Shown here piece after piece: positions 11,821 to 21,867 of a DNA stretch of 64,000 bases. Position 1 is the first letter of the stretch, and every line of letters begins with the position of its first letter. The position numbers were made by a program, and so were the translations under genes. Origin of the DNA: Acidobacteriota bacterium (GTDB lineage Bacteria; Acidobacteriota; Blastocatellia; RBC074); contig JADJLO010000001.1 in assembly GCA_016710075.1 (NCBI GenBank), forward strand, positions 62,001 through 126,000. Direction: 5' to 3'. Under the pieces are notes generated by a model that was given only the letters and a program-made list of their open reading frames with translations, had not been told where the DNA came from and made no database searches.

Positions 11821-12514
11821 ATTGAGAACTTTTGGTATCGCCGCCTGTCTGATGGCCATCGCCTTCGTCGGCACGGCCTGCCGGCAGGATATGCACGACA
11901 ACCCGAAATACAAGCCCTATCGTGATGGCAGCATCAGGGAATTGCCTGAAGGCGTCGTTGCTCGCGGATCTCTGGCGCTCAACCCGCCGGCGCCCTTTAT
12001 TCAAAAGGGCCAGGCGCCCGCCACTGCCGCTTCGCCTGCTCCGGCCGCTGCTGACGCCGGCGCCGGCGCCACTGCCGCTTCAACTTCGGTTCCGATACCT
12101 GCCGGTGAGGACGGATTCCCGTTCAAGATCACCAAAGAGATCGTCGAAAGAGGGCAGAACCGATACAACATCACCTGCCTCCCCTGTCACGGGCAGCTTG
12201 GAGACGGCAACGGCATGATCGTCATGCGCGGATTCAGAAAAGCCTCTTCATATCATCAGGATCGCCTGGTCAAAGCTCCAACCAGTTATTTTTACGACGT
12301 CATCACCAACGGATTCGGCGCCATGTCCAACTACGCGGATCAGCTCTCGCCGGAAGATCGCTGGAAAGTCATCGCTTATATCCGGGTCCTTCAGACCAGC
12401 CAGCACGCCAATGCCACTGATTTGACCGAAGTAGACAGGAAGAAGCTGGATGAAGCCGAGCACAAGGAAAAGACCAAAGAAGGATCACACTCATCCGGAG
12501 GACATAGCAACTAA
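11807..12514 (+). CDS. actE: Alternative complex III subunit ActE, monohaem cytochrome c lipoprotein
   Basis: Periplasmic cytochrome c subunit. The N-terminal signal ends in the lipobox-like VGTAC (Cys at about 25), so it is probably a lipoprotein anchored in the membrane. After an Ala/Pro-rich linker (about 70-100) one haem motif CLPCHG is seen with a likely distal methionine further on (GAMSNY). In ACIII this subunit takes electrons from ActB/ActA toward the oxidase. It overlaps actD by 14 bases, and its TAA stop overlaps the actF ATG by one base. Confidence 0.92.
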   Translation: MLRNRLRTFGIAACLMAIAFVGTACRQDMHDNPKYKPYRDGSIRELPEGVVARGSLALNPPAPFIQKGQAPATAASPAPAAADAGAGATAASTSVPIPAGEDGFPFKITKEIVERGQNRYNITCLPCHGQLGDGNGMIVMRGFRKASSYHQDRLVKAPTSYFYDVITNGFGAMSNYADQLSPEDRWKVIAYIRVLQTSQHANATDLTEVDRKKLDEAEHKEKTKEGSHSSGGHSN

Positions 12515-13722
12515 TGAATACGAATTACGCTGCTCCATCTGACCTTGGAAGAATACAAGGAGTTGCGCTGGGCATCGGTCTCCTTGGCATCGTCGCCTGG
12601 GTCATCGGCTTGACTCTATCGGGCAATGTCAGAGAGATTTTCTTCCATTCGTATCTCGTGGCCTTTGTTTTCTGGGCCGGAATTGCGCTGGGATGTCTGG
12701 GAATGCTCATGATTCAGTACCTCGGCGGCGCGACCTGGGGGCTCATCATCCGGCGTCCACTGGAATCGGGTTCGCACACACTGATTCTGATGGCGATACT
12801 TTTTATCCCGGTTGCCGTCGGTCTCGGCAATATCTACGAATGGATGCACCGGGAATCGATCACCGATGAGAAGCTCCGCGCGATGCTCGACCATAAGAGT
12901 CTGTGGCTCAATCCGAAGTTCTTCATCGTCCGGACTGCGATATATTTTGCCGTCTGGCTGCTGTTGATGCTTGTGCTTCGCAAGCGTTCGCACAAGCTCG
13001 ATGAGACGGGCGATCCGGCTTTGATCCAGAGCGCGCAGGACTGGAGCGGCCCCGGTTTTCTTCTTTATGCCATTGCCTGCACCTTCGCCGCCATCGACTG
13101 GGTCATGTCGCTCGATGCCGAGTGGTTTTCGACAATCTTCGGCATGCTGCTGATCGTCGGGCAGGGAGTTGCGGCCATCGCCTTTATCATTTCGGTCTGC
13201 GTCATTCTTTCGAGACGCGAGCCGATGAATCACGTGCTCAAACCGAAGCATTTTCACGATCTGGGCAAGCTGCTGCTGGCCCTTGTCATGGTCTGGGCAT
13301 ATTTCTCGTTTTCACAGTTGCTGATCATGTGGTCGGGCAACCTGCCGGAAGAGATTCCCTGGTACATCGAAAGATTCAAGGGAACCTGGGGCTATCTCGG
13401 AATCGCCCTCATTCTTGGGCACTTTTTCCTGCCCTTCGTGCTGCTGCTGTCGCGGGACCTCAAGCGCAACGGACGCAGGCTGGTTTTTGTGGCATGGCTG
13501 GTGATCATCATGAGGTTTATCGACCTTCTTTGGCTGATCGTTCCGGAATTCGAACACGGTCACCCCGGCCATCTCAAAGACTATCTGATATACATTGCTT
13601 CAACCGTCGGAATGGGCGGACTCTGGCTGGGCTGGTTCTTCTGGCAGCTTCGCAGCAAAGCGCTTGTTCCTTACAATGACCCGCTTCTTCCGGAGGCTCT
13701 TGCCGCCGGCGGCGGTCACTGA
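12514..13722 (+). CDS. actF: Alternative complex III subunit ActF, second NrfD-like membrane protein
   Basis: A 402-residue integral membrane protein with about 10 helices, paralogous to ActC but shorter. It is the last canonical act gene. Translation is coupled to actE by the TAATG overlap. Features include SYLVAFVFWAGIALGCLGML in helix 2 and the MHRE...LWLNPKFFIVRTAIYF stretch typical of ActF. In known ACIII structures it lacks the quinol site of ActC and may form a proton pathway; this is family knowledge and not visible here. Confidence 0.93.
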   Translation: MNTNYAAPSDLGRIQGVALGIGLLGIVAWVIGLTLSGNVREIFFHSYLVAFVFWAGIALGCLGMLMIQYLGGATWGLIIRRPLESGSHTLILMAILFIPVAVGLGNIYEWMHRESITDEKLRAMLDHKSLWLNPKFFIVRTAIYFAVWLLLMLVLRKRSHKLDETGDPALIQSAQDWSGPGFLLYAIACTFAAIDWVMSLDAEWFSTIFGMLLIVGQGVAAIAFIISVCVILSRREPMNHVLKPKHFHDLGKLLLALVMVWAYFSFSQLLIMWSGNLPEEIPWYIERFKGTWGYLGIALILGHFFLPFVLLLSRDLKRNGRRLVFVAWLVIIMRFIDLLWLIVPEFEHGHPGHLKDYLIYIASTVGMGGLWLGWFFWQLRSKALVPYNDPLLPEALAAGGGH

Positions 13723-13774
13723 GAAGCAAAACACGCCAAGTGAATAGACGGGAAGGTTTTTGAAGGGGATTCAA

Positions 13775-14293
13775 ATGAGCAGTCATAATGATGAACATAA
13801 TGAACTTGAGCAGGTAGAAACAAGTAGTATCAAGTCGAGGCCCATCTACCTGTTCCTCCTGGTCCTGGGCATCGCCGTTGCGGGAGCGTTTGTTGCCGTG
13901 GTGGCCGTACTCTACGGGTTCCGGAAACTCGATGAGGCAAACGCGACCCAGGAGCCCTCAACCAGAATTCAAATGCCGGCAGGGCAGCGCAAGTTGCCGC
14001 CTGAGCCGCGCCTGCAGGGCGCTCCCGGCCCCGAAGGGCCGACGCTTCTCCCCCTTGATGAGATGCGCATCTACAACAAAGAAGTAAAGGCAAAGGCGGA
14101 AAGCTACAGCTGGATCGACAAACCCGGCGGAATCGCCCGGATACCGATCGAGCGCGCCAAGGAACTGATCGTCGAAAAGGGGCTGCCAATGCGCTCCGAA
14201 GAATCAATCAAACAGATTCAGCAGGCTGAATCCATGAGGAAGGCCGTTTCCAATTCCGATTCCAGCGCCGGCAGAATCCTGAAGAACCAGTAA
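13775..14293 (+). CDS. One-helix protein of unknown function in the ACIII-caa3 operon
   Basis: 172 residues. The start chosen is the ATG at 13775, with a GAAGGGGA ribosome site just upstream; a TTG at 13760 is in frame but less likely. One transmembrane helix at about 24-47 (IYLFLLVLGIAVAGAFVAVV) is followed by a periplasmic part with Pro-rich PPEPRLQGAPGPEGP, LDEMRIYNKEV, SYSWIDKPGGIARIPIERA and KELIVEKGLP. I recall similar short proteins with a Y.WVD....IPI..A signature in the oxidase operons of other Acidobacteriota and neighbouring phyla, but know no function. Position between actF and the copper chaperone suggests a role in assembly or linking of ACIII and the oxidase. Confidence 0.75.
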   Translation: MSSHNDEHNELEQVETSSIKSRPIYLFLLVLGIAVAGAFVAVVAVLYGFRKLDEANATQEPSTRIQMPAGQRKLPPEPRLQGAPGPEGPTLLPLDEMRIYNKEVKAKAESYSWIDKPGGIARIPIERAKELIVEKGLPMRSEESIKQIQQAESMRKAVSNSDSSAGRILKNQ

Positions 14294-14357
14294 CTCTTAC
14301 GGATTGATCACTACCGGCAATGGCCCCGAAAGGGCGGACGGCGCTTTTTTTAACAAG

Positions 14358-15254
14358 ATGTTTTATCAAGCAGTAACCAGGTTGTACCACTCAGGACGCA
14401 AACCGATTGCATGGCTGATTACCTCAATTCTTTTGCTTCCTTTCGCGTTGATTATCCTGGCCGGTGCACAGCCGGCAGGGATGCGACCACCGATTCTTAA
14501 AGATGTAGGAATCGATCAGTTGTTGAATAACCAGGTCCCGCTCGATCTGGAGTTTCGTGACGAGACCGGTCGCACGGTCAAACTTGCGGAATATTTCAAT
14601 GACAAGCCGGTGATTCTCTCGCTGGTTTATTACGATTGCCCGCAGCTCTGCACGATGGTGCTGACAGGGCTGCTTGGAGCATTGAAGACGCTGCCGATGA
14701 CCTCCGGAAAGGAGTTCATCAACCTGACGGTGAGCTTCAATCCGCGCGAGAAATCCGATCTGGCGGCCGCCAAGAGAGATGAATACCTCAAAAGGCTTGC
14801 CAGGCCCGAAGCCAATGCCGGCTGGCACTTTCTGACAGGCGATGAGCCGGCAATCAAGGCGCTGACCGGCGCCGTCGGATTTCGTTACCTCTGGGACCCT
14901 GTCTCCCAGCAGTATGCCCACGCCAGCGGCATCATGGTTCTGACGCCGCAGGGCAAGGTTTCACGTTATTTCTACGGCATCGAATACGCCCCGCGCGACC
15001 TGCGCTTCGGCATAGTCGATGCATCGGGCGGTAAAATCGGATCTCTGGCCGATCAGATCATTCTCTACTGTTACAGATACGATCCGGACAGGGGAACCTA
15101 CGGTCTGGTTCTGATGCGAATCATGCGCATCTTTGCCGCTATGACCATCGTTGCGATCGTCAGTTTGATACTGTTTTTAAGATACAAGACCAATAAGAAG
15201 GAAGCTGAAAACGCCGTAAATAATCCGGCTCCAACATTGGATATTCACATATGA
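14358..15254 (+). CDS. SCO1/SenC family copper chaperone for oxidase assembly
   Basis: Thioredoxin-fold copper chaperone expected to metallate the CuA site of CoxB. A membrane anchor (about residues 15-36) is followed by the SCO domain with the copper-binding CPQLC (CxxxC) motif and the conserved histidine in YAHASGIMV; a second hydrophobic segment lies near the C-terminus (RIFAAMTIVAIVSLILFL), so the domain is anchored at both ends, as in other SCO proteins of such operons. The start is uncertain: ATG 14358 is used, though an in-frame TTG at 14304 is possible. The stop overlaps the coxB ATG by four bases (ATGA). Confidence 0.9.
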   Translation: MFYQAVTRLYHSGRKPIAWLITSILLLPFALIILAGAQPAGMRPPILKDVGIDQLLNNQVPLDLEFRDETGRTVKLAEYFNDKPVILSLVYYDCPQLCTMVLTGLLGALKTLPMTSGKEFINLTVSFNPREKSDLAAAKRDEYLKRLARPEANAGWHFLTGDEPAIKALTGAVGFRYLWDPVSQQYAHASGIMVLTPQGKVSRYFYGIEYAPRDLRFGIVDASGGKIGSLADQIILYCYRYDPDRGTYGLVLMRIMRIFAAMTIVAIVSLILFLRYKTNKKEAENAVNNPAPTLDIHI

Positions 15255-16312
15255 GCCTCTTAACAATATTACTGCAAGTGCCGTTTTTACCTGAGCAGGC
15301 GTCATCTTTCGCTCAGGAAGTGGATATGTTCTATTTATCCCTCTGGGCACTGACGATATTCTTCTCGGTAGCCGTTGCCGTCGCGGCGCTGTTTTTCATG
15401 CTGAAATATCGTCGCCGCCGCATCGATGAGATTCCCGAACAGGTAGAAGGCGCGATGGCGCTCGAAATCACCTGGACGGTGATACCATTCCTCATCTCGC
15501 TTTTCATTTTCGGCTGGGGTGCGAAGATCTACTATCAAATGTACACCGAGCCGAAAGATGCGATGGAGATTTACGTTACCGGCAAGCAGTGGATGTGGCG
15601 CGCTCAGCATCCTGACGGAATCCGCGAAATCAATCAGCTTCATCTGCCTCTCGGAAAGCGGATCAAGCTGACGATGACCAGCGAAGATGTGCTGCACTCA
15701 TATTTTATCCCGGCATTCCGGACTAAAGCCGACGTGGTTCCCGGTCGTTACACCATGACGTGGTTTACGCCGACCAAGGCCGGTACTTATCATCTCTTCT
15801 GTGCGGAGTATTGCGGAACGCAGCATTCGGGCATGATCGGCAATGTGATCGTGCTCGAACCTTCAGAATACCAGCAGTGGCTTGCGGGCGGGCCCAAGGA
15901 GGCATCGCCTTCTGCCACGGGCCAGAAGCTTTTTGCGAGCCTCGCCTGCAACACCTGCCATTATGACAAGGATGGCGGGCGCGGTCCCTCGCTGGCCGGA
16001 GTCTTCGGCTCACAGGTCAAACTCGAAAACGGCACTACCGTGATCGCCGATGAAGGATATCTCCGAGAGTCGATACTCAATCCCGGGGCCAAGATCGTCG
16101 CCGGATTCCAGCCCGTGATGCCGACCTTCCAGGGACAGTTGAGCGAAGAGCAGGTGTTGCAGTTGATCGCCTACATCAAGTCCATCGGTGCGCAGGAAGG
16201 GGCAGTCGCCGCCAAGCCTGCCGCTTCGCCGGCTCCGCCGACTGCTAAAGCATCTCCTGCTGCCCCGACAACGCAGGCCCCTGCCGCTCAGGGCGGTCAG
16301 AAGAAGGACTAA
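15251..16312 (+). CDS. coxB: caa3-type cytochrome c oxidase subunit II with fused cytochrome c domain
   Basis: 353 residues. Two N-terminal helices (about 27-52 and 75-97) are followed by the cupredoxin domain with the CuA ligands in HLFCAEYCGTQHSGM, then a fused cytochrome c domain with haem motif CNTCH and the likely distal methionine in QPVMPTF. The C-terminal 40 residues are an Ala/Pro-rich tail. The haem fusion makes this a caa3 oxidase, which takes electrons from a cytochrome such as ActE. It overlaps the SCO gene by four bases and precedes coxA by 29 bases. Confidence 0.95.
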   Translation: MSLLTILLQVPFLPEQASSFAQEVDMFYLSLWALTIFFSVAVAVAALFFMLKYRRRRIDEIPEQVEGAMALEITWTVIPFLISLFIFGWGAKIYYQMYTEPKDAMEIYVTGKQWMWRAQHPDGIREINQLHLPLGKRIKLTMTSEDVLHSYFIPAFRTKADVVPGRYTMTWFTPTKAGTYHLFCAEYCGTQHSGMIGNVIVLEPSEYQQWLAGGPKEASPSATGQKLFASLACNTCHYDKDGGRGPSLAGVFGSQVKLENGTTVIADEGYLRESILNPGAKIVAGFQPVMPTFQGQLSEEQVLQLIAYIKSIGAQEGAVAAKPAASPAPPTAKASPAAPTTQAPAAQGGQKKD

Positions 16313-16341
16313 CTAATAAAGCAATTCAACAGGGAACTATT

Positions 16342-17991
16342 ATGGCAACTGAAGTAATGGAGACAACCAGTACTCGTAACTATCTCAACAACGGGCATAC
16401 GGTCAAATCATGGCTGCTGACTCTTGATCACAAGAGGATCGGATTACTTTATCTCTTCTCGATTTCCATCTTCTTTGCGATTGGGGGCGTGTACGCCTCG
16501 CTCATCCGCCTGGAGCTGATCACTCCCGAGGGAGATCTGATGACCGCCGAGACTTACAATAAAGTCTTTACCATGCACGGCGTGATGATGATCTTCTTCT
16601 TCCTCATTCCGTCCATACCTGCGGTGATGGGCAACTTTCTTCTGCCGATCATGCTGGGAGCCAAGGATGTCGCGTTTCCGAAGCTCAACCTGTTGAGCTG
16701 GTACATCTTCATCCTTGGCGGCAGCCTCATGCTGATCACGATGATCAACGGAGGCATCGATACCGGCTGGACCTTCTATCCGCCCTACAGCTCGATCTAC
16801 TCGAATACACAGGTGACGCTGGCCGGAGTCAGCATCTTCATCACCGGATTCTCCTCGATTTTAACCGGGCTGAATTTCATGGTGACGATTCACACAATGC
16901 GCGCTCCCGGGCTTACCTGGTTCCGGCTTCCACTTTTTGTCTGGGCGCATTATGCGACGAGCCTGATCCAGATACTCGGAACTCCCGTCGTTGCGATCAC
17001 GGTGCTGGCCCTTGCCCTCGAGCGCACGTTCCAGATCGGCATCTTTGATCCGAAACTCGGCGGCGATCCGGTTCTCTTCCAGCATATGTTCTGGTTTTAT
17101 TCGCATCCGGCTGTTTACATCATGATTCTGCCGTCGATGGGAGTCATCAGCGAACTGATCGCCAATATGACTCGCAAGCGCATCTTCGGATATCACTTTG
17201 TGGCCTTCTCATCGCTGGCGATTGCGGTCTTCGGCTTTCTGGTCTGGGGGCACCATATGTTCACCAGCAGCCAGTCGATGTATGCGGGCATGGTCTTTTC
17301 GCTGATCACCTATGCCGTGGCTATTCCATCTGCGATCAAAATCTTCAACTGGACGGCCACGATCTACAAGGGCTCGGTTTCGTACGACACGCCGATGATT
17401 TATGCACTCGCCTTCATCGGACTGTTTACGGTCGGCGGCATGACCGGGCTCTTCCTTGCAGCGCTTGGACTCGATGTCCACCTGCACGACACTTATTTCG
17501 TCGTGGCACACTTCCATTACGTCATGGTCGGAGGCGCAATCATCGGTTATCTCGGCGGCATCCATTTCTGGTGGCCGAAGATGACCGGAAGGATGTACCC
17601 GGAAGTCTGGGGCCGCATTTCGGCGGCGATCATCTTCCTCGGTTTCAACCTGACCTTCTTCCCGCAGTTCGTGGTCGGATACCTGGGCATGCCCCGCCGC
17701 TACCACGCCTATGCTCCTGAATTCCAGGTACTCCATATCCTGTCGAGCGCAGGCGCATCGATCCTGGCCGTCGGCTTTATCATGCCGGTATTCTATTTCG
17801 CATGGTCAGTGAAGTTCGGTAAGAAAGCGGGCAACAACCCATGGATGGCTTCGGGACTGGAGTGGCAGACCTCCTCGCCTCCCCCGACTGAGAACTTTAC
17901 TTATCAGCCCGTCGTGACCCACGAACCTTATGAGTTCGAACACGTCGAGGAGATCAAGAACGCAGGCAAACTGGAAAACAAAACTGCCTGA
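16342..17991 (+). CDS. coxA: caa3 oxidase subunit I, A2-type haem-copper oxygen reductase
   Basis: Catalytic subunit with 12 helices that reduces oxygen to water and pumps protons. Haem ligands are visible at FTMHG (His79) and in HDTYFVVAHFHYVMVGG; the CuB histidine and its cross-linked tyrosine are in YSHPAVYIMILP (about 254-264). The YSHP motif in place of GHPEVY marks an A2-type enzyme, in which a Tyr-Ser pair replaces the D-channel glutamate; this class is known from the caa3 oxidases of Rhodothermus and Thermus. Length, 549 residues, is normal. Confidence 0.96.
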   Translation: MATEVMETTSTRNYLNNGHTVKSWLLTLDHKRIGLLYLFSISIFFAIGGVYASLIRLELITPEGDLMTAETYNKVFTMHGVMMIFFFLIPSIPAVMGNFLLPIMLGAKDVAFPKLNLLSWYIFILGGSLMLITMINGGIDTGWTFYPPYSSIYSNTQVTLAGVSIFITGFSSILTGLNFMVTIHTMRAPGLTWFRLPLFVWAHYATSLIQILGTPVVAITVLALALERTFQIGIFDPKLGGDPVLFQHMFWFYSHPAVYIMILPSMGVISELIANMTRKRIFGYHFVAFSSLAIAVFGFLVWGHHMFTSSQSMYAGMVFSLITYAVAIPSAIKIFNWTATIYKGSVSYDTPMIYALAFIGLFTVGGMTGLFLAALGLDVHLHDTYFVVAHFHYVMVGGAIIGYLGGIHFWWPKMTGRMYPEVWGRISAAIIFLGFNLTFFPQFVVGYLGMPRRYHAYAPEFQVLHILSSAGASILAVGFIMPVFYFAWSVKFGKKAGNNPWMASGLEWQTSSPPPTENFTYQPVVTHEPYEFEHVEEIKNAGKLENKTA

Positions 17992-18004
17992 AGAAGCCTG
18001 AAGA

Positions 18005-18043
18005 AGTTTTAAGTTCAAGGTTTAAAGTTCAAAGCAAGTTTAA
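18005..18043. repeat. Heptad repeat array, single arm, between coxA and coxC
   Basis: Successive 7-base units GTTTTAA, GTTCAAG, GTTTAAA, GTTCAAA (18006-18033). It belongs to the GTTCAAA/GTTTAAA family seen elsewhere in this window but here has no facing inverted arm. Confidence 0.6.
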
Positions 18044-18067
18044 TCTGATTTTTTAAGGAGAATTACC

Positions 18068-18754
<687 letters not shown>

Positions 18755-18794
18755 GTCAGGCCGAACATTTTTCGAGTGAGGTTTTATTTATTTT

Positions 18795-19151
18795 ATGGCT
18801 GAACATACTGCAGAACATCATATCGTCCCGCTCAAGGTCTATTTCGCAGTCTTCGGAGCCTTGATGGTCTTCACGGCAATCACCGTCTTCGTTGCCCAAT
18901 TCGACCTGGAGCATTACTGGGGACCGCTCAACATCATCGTCGCCATGACCGTCGCCACTATCAAGGCGACGCTGGTAGTCCTCTACTTCATGCACGTGCG
19001 CTACAGTTCGCGTCTGACCCAGGTCATTGTCGTCTCAGGGCTCTTCTGGCTGGCCATCCTGCTGGTCTTCACGCTCATGGATTATCTATCCGAACCGGCT
19101 GGCCAACCAAGCTGGGCCAGTAACCGAAAAACGATTTTTTTGCCGGGATAA
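18795..19151 (+). CDS. coxD: Cytochrome c oxidase subunit IV (prokaryotic CoxD type)
   Basis: 118 residues with three hydrophobic helices; N-terminal HHIVPLKVYFAVFGALMVFT and the short loop with FMHVRYSSRLTQV are typical of small caa3 subunit IV proteins. It closes the respiratory block that begins at actA. A stem-loop with a short T tract follows three bases after the stop. Function in other caa3 oxidases is structural. Confidence 0.9.
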   Translation: MAEHTAEHHIVPLKVYFAVFGALMVFTAITVFVAQFDLEHYWGPLNIIVAMTVATIKATLVVLYFMHVRYSSRLTQVIVVSGLFWLAILLVFTLMDYLSEPAGQPSWASNRKTIFLPG

Positions 19152-19153
19152 TT

Positions 19154-19191
19154 ATGCGCCGCTCAGGTTTGATTCAAGCCGGGCGGCGCAT
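19154..19191 (+). terminator. Stem-loop after coxD, probable end of the respiratory operon
   Basis: ATGCGCCGC (19154-19162) pairs with GCGGCGCAT (19183-19191), followed by TTTATATT. The loop is 20 bases and the T run short, so efficiency is uncertain. Confidence 0.5.
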
Positions 19192-19246
19192 TTATATTGT
19201 GGTTCACAAACGTCGCTCAAATTGCCGATTCTGTTTTATGTTTTAG

Positions 19247-20026
19247 ATGAAGGTACGAATGAATCTGCCTGAAGGAATACTTTTATTTACATCCGGAATC
19301 CTGGCCGGGATGATCAATTCGGTGGCCGGTGGAGGGACGCTGGTGACTTTTCCTGCGCTGTTATGGGCTGGGAATTCGCCAATTATCGCCAATGCGACCA
19401 ATACTGTCGGCCTTGTCCCTGGCGCCTGGAGCAGCTTGTGGGGCTATCGTGATGAGCTGAAAGACACGCCGAGGAAGTTTCTTATTCTGCTGGCGCCGAG
19501 TCTGGTTGGAGGAATTATCGGGGCGGTGCTCTTAAAGCACACACCGGACAAGGTCTTTGCTTCACTGGTGCCATATCTCATCCTCTTCGCCACGGTACTA
19601 TTCATGCTGCAGGAGCCGGTTCAACGTTGGCTCAAGACCAGCGATGCCTCGCACCATCCGGTGACGGCCCGATGGATTGCGTGGACCGGCTTTTACCAGT
19701 TCTTCGTTGCCGTTTACGGCGGATATTTTGGCGCGGGCATCGGAATTCTGATGCTGGCGGCGCTTGGAGTCATGGGGCTGAGCAACATTCATCAGATGAA
19801 TGGTCTGAAGAATCTGTTTGGTTCATCGGTCAATGCGATAGCGGCGCTCTATTTCATTTATGCAGGACTGGTAACCTGGCCATCGGCATTATTGATTATG
19901 GCCGGAGCGATCATCGGCGGTTATGGTGCCGCCGGACTGGCCAGAAGGCTGGGGCAGAAATTCGTTCGCAGATGTGTGATTATCATCGGGCTGGCGATGA
20001 CTGTTTCGTTGCTGATTAAACATTAA
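19247..20026 (+). CDS. TSUP (TauE/SafE) family sulfite or sulfoacetate exporter-like protein
   Basis: 259-residue membrane protein with about 8 helices. The N-terminal helix contains the family motif AGMINSVAGGGTLVTFPALL and the repeat AVYGGYFGAGIGILMLAALG appears in the second half, as in all TSUP proteins. Members export sulfite, sulfoacetate or similar organosulfonates; the substrate here is unknown. The ATG at 19247 is used, but the ATG at 19259 has a slightly better upstream AAGG. A sulfite-oxidase-like enzyme is found 16 kb upstream, too far for a strong link. Confidence 0.88.
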   Translation: MKVRMNLPEGILLFTSGILAGMINSVAGGGTLVTFPALLWAGNSPIIANATNTVGLVPGAWSSLWGYRDELKDTPRKFLILLAPSLVGGIIGAVLLKHTPDKVFASLVPYLILFATVLFMLQEPVQRWLKTSDASHHPVTARWIAWTGFYQFFVAVYGGYFGAGIGILMLAALGVMGLSNIHQMNGLKNLFGSSVNAIAALYFIYAGLVTWPSALLIMAGAIIGGYGAAGLARRLGQKFVRRCVIIIGLAMTVSLLIKH

Positions 20027-20073
20027 ATCCAAAGGCGCAACCTGGACCGTTTGCGCCACACTGAGGTGACTCG

Positions 20074-21867
20074 ATGCTGGTGACGCCGGACATACCTGAC
20101 ATAAGCAAAGTCGATCTGAAAAAGACATATGATGCGGTTGTTGTGGGATCCGGAGCGGCGGGTGGCATGGCCGCTTTTGTGTTGTGCTCTCATGGTATGA
20201 AAGTCCTGATGCTGGAAGCGGGCCGGCGGATCGATACGACAAAGGAGTTGAAATCGACTGAATGGCCATACGAGCATCCGCGCCGCGGCGACATGCCTCC
20301 GGACAGGCACGCTCTCACGCTTAACGAATATACCGTCCGCAAACCGCCTTATGCCGCAGGCATTAAAGCCAGCCATGTTCACAACTATGTGCAGACATGG
20401 AGCGGGTCCGATTACAGCAAGAATCTTTTCGTCGATGAGAAAGAGCACCCGTACACGGGAACGAATTACGCCTGGGTGAGATCACGTGTCCTTGGAGGCA
20501 AGACGAATGTCTGGGGCAGGCTGGCGCTGAGGCTTTCGGATTACGATTTCAAGGCGGCATCGCGCGATGGATATGGCGAGAACTGGCCGATCGAGTACAG
20601 CGATATTGAACCTTACTACGACAAGGTTGATCTGCTGCTGGGCATTTCCGGAGTGAAGGAGAATCTTGAATACCTTCCGGACAGCCTGTTTCAGAGGCCT
20701 GTGAGGTTCAATGAGGCTGAAGTCCATTTGCGCGGCAGTCTGCAGAAGATGGGGAGGCTGATTACGCCATACCGGGCCGGCGTCACGACCGACGGAGTAA
20801 AGCACAATACGAAATATCGTATGCGCTGCTTCAGTCGTGGAGCCTGCAATCGCAGGGCGGGCGGCTGCGATATTCACGCGGCATTCGATTCGCCGACCGG
20901 ACTCATCTACCCGGCATTCGATACCGGGAACTTGACGATACGGACAAATGCCACGGTCCGTGAAGTGCTGCTTGATCAAAACACAGGCAAGGCCCGCGGG
21001 ATCGCTTTCATCGACACGGTTACCGGGCGGGACTACGAGGTAAAAGCGAAGGTGGTTGTGCTTGCCGCATCGACTCTGGAATCCGCAAGGATCATGCTGT
21101 TGTCGAAATCGTCCACGCATCCCAACGGCATCGGCAATTCGAGCGGTCACGTGGGACACAATTTCTGCGAGCACGTCATGGGACCGGGGGTTAACGGCAT
21201 CTACAAAAAGAAGGTCGGAACTGCGCGAACCCTTGATGACGGGCGTCCCGGCGGATTCTACCTTCCGCGTTTCCGAAATCTGAAAGACCGCCATCCGAAA
21301 TTCATCCGGGGATACGGGTTCGAAGGGGGAAGCGGGATGACGATGTTTCCCGATGATGCCACTTCGATGACCGGCTTCGGAAAAGCATACAAGAAAAAGG
21401 TCCGCGAACACGCAGGGGCGTTTATTTCAATGGGAGCTTTCGGCGAAGTCTTGTCTCGCTACGAAAACCACGTCGAGCTCGATCCTCAAATGAAGGATCG
21501 ATGGGGCGTGCCGGTGCTCCGGTTCAACTACAAGTTCTCGGACAACGAGAAGAAGATGTGCGAGGACATGGCCGAAACCGCTCAGGAAATGTTCGAAGCC
21601 GCCGGCATCGAAATCGTCAGCGTCAACAGGCAAATCCTGACCGAAGGATGGTCGATTCACGAGATGGGGACTGCTCGAATGGGCAATGATCCGAAGAAGT
21701 CTGTGCTCAATCAATTCCAGCAGTCTCACGATGTCGGCAATCTGTTCGTCGTCGATGGCAGCAGCCATGTCAGCTCAGCCAATCAGAATCCAACCTGGAC
21801 CATCATGGCTTTGTGCTGGCGCTCATGCGATTACCTTGCAGATCGATTCAGGAAAGGGGAACTGTGA
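20074..21867 (+). CDS. GMC family FAD-dependent oxidoreductase, large subunit
   Basis: 597-residue flavoprotein of the glucose-methanol-choline family, of the branch that works with a gluconate 2-dehydrogenase subunit-3-like partner. The FAD Rossmann motif is AVVVGSGAAGG (residues 21-31), followed by MLEAGRR. Near the C-terminus are the active-site IHEMGTARMG histidine and SANQNPTWT asparagine, and VDGSSHVSSA. Sugar or alcohol oxidation is likely; the substrate is not readable. The next gene overlaps its stop by one base and encodes the small subunit. No cytochrome c subunit follows. Confidence 0.92.
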   Translation: MLVTPDIPDISKVDLKKTYDAVVVGSGAAGGMAAFVLCSHGMKVLMLEAGRRIDTTKELKSTEWPYEHPRRGDMPPDRHALTLNEYTVRKPPYAAGIKASHVHNYVQTWSGSDYSKNLFVDEKEHPYTGTNYAWVRSRVLGGKTNVWGRLALRLSDYDFKAASRDGYGENWPIEYSDIEPYYDKVDLLLGISGVKENLEYLPDSLFQRPVRFNEAEVHLRGSLQKMGRLITPYRAGVTTDGVKHNTKYRMRCFSRGACNRRAGGCDIHAAFDSPTGLIYPAFDTGNLTIRTNATVREVLLDQNTGKARGIAFIDTVTGRDYEVKAKVVVLAASTLESARIMLLSKSSTHPNGIGNSSGHVGHNFCEHVMGPGVNGIYKKKVGTARTLDDGRPGGFYLPRFRNLKDRHPKFIRGYGFEGGSGMTMFPDDATSMTGFGKAYKKKVREHAGAFISMGAFGEVLSRYENHVELDPQMKDRWGVPVLRFNYKFSDNEKKMCEDMAETAQEMFEAAGIEIVSVNRQILTEGWSIHEMGTARMGNDPKKSVLNQFQQSHDVGNLFVVDGSSHVSSANQNPTWTIMALCWRSCDYLADRFRKGEL

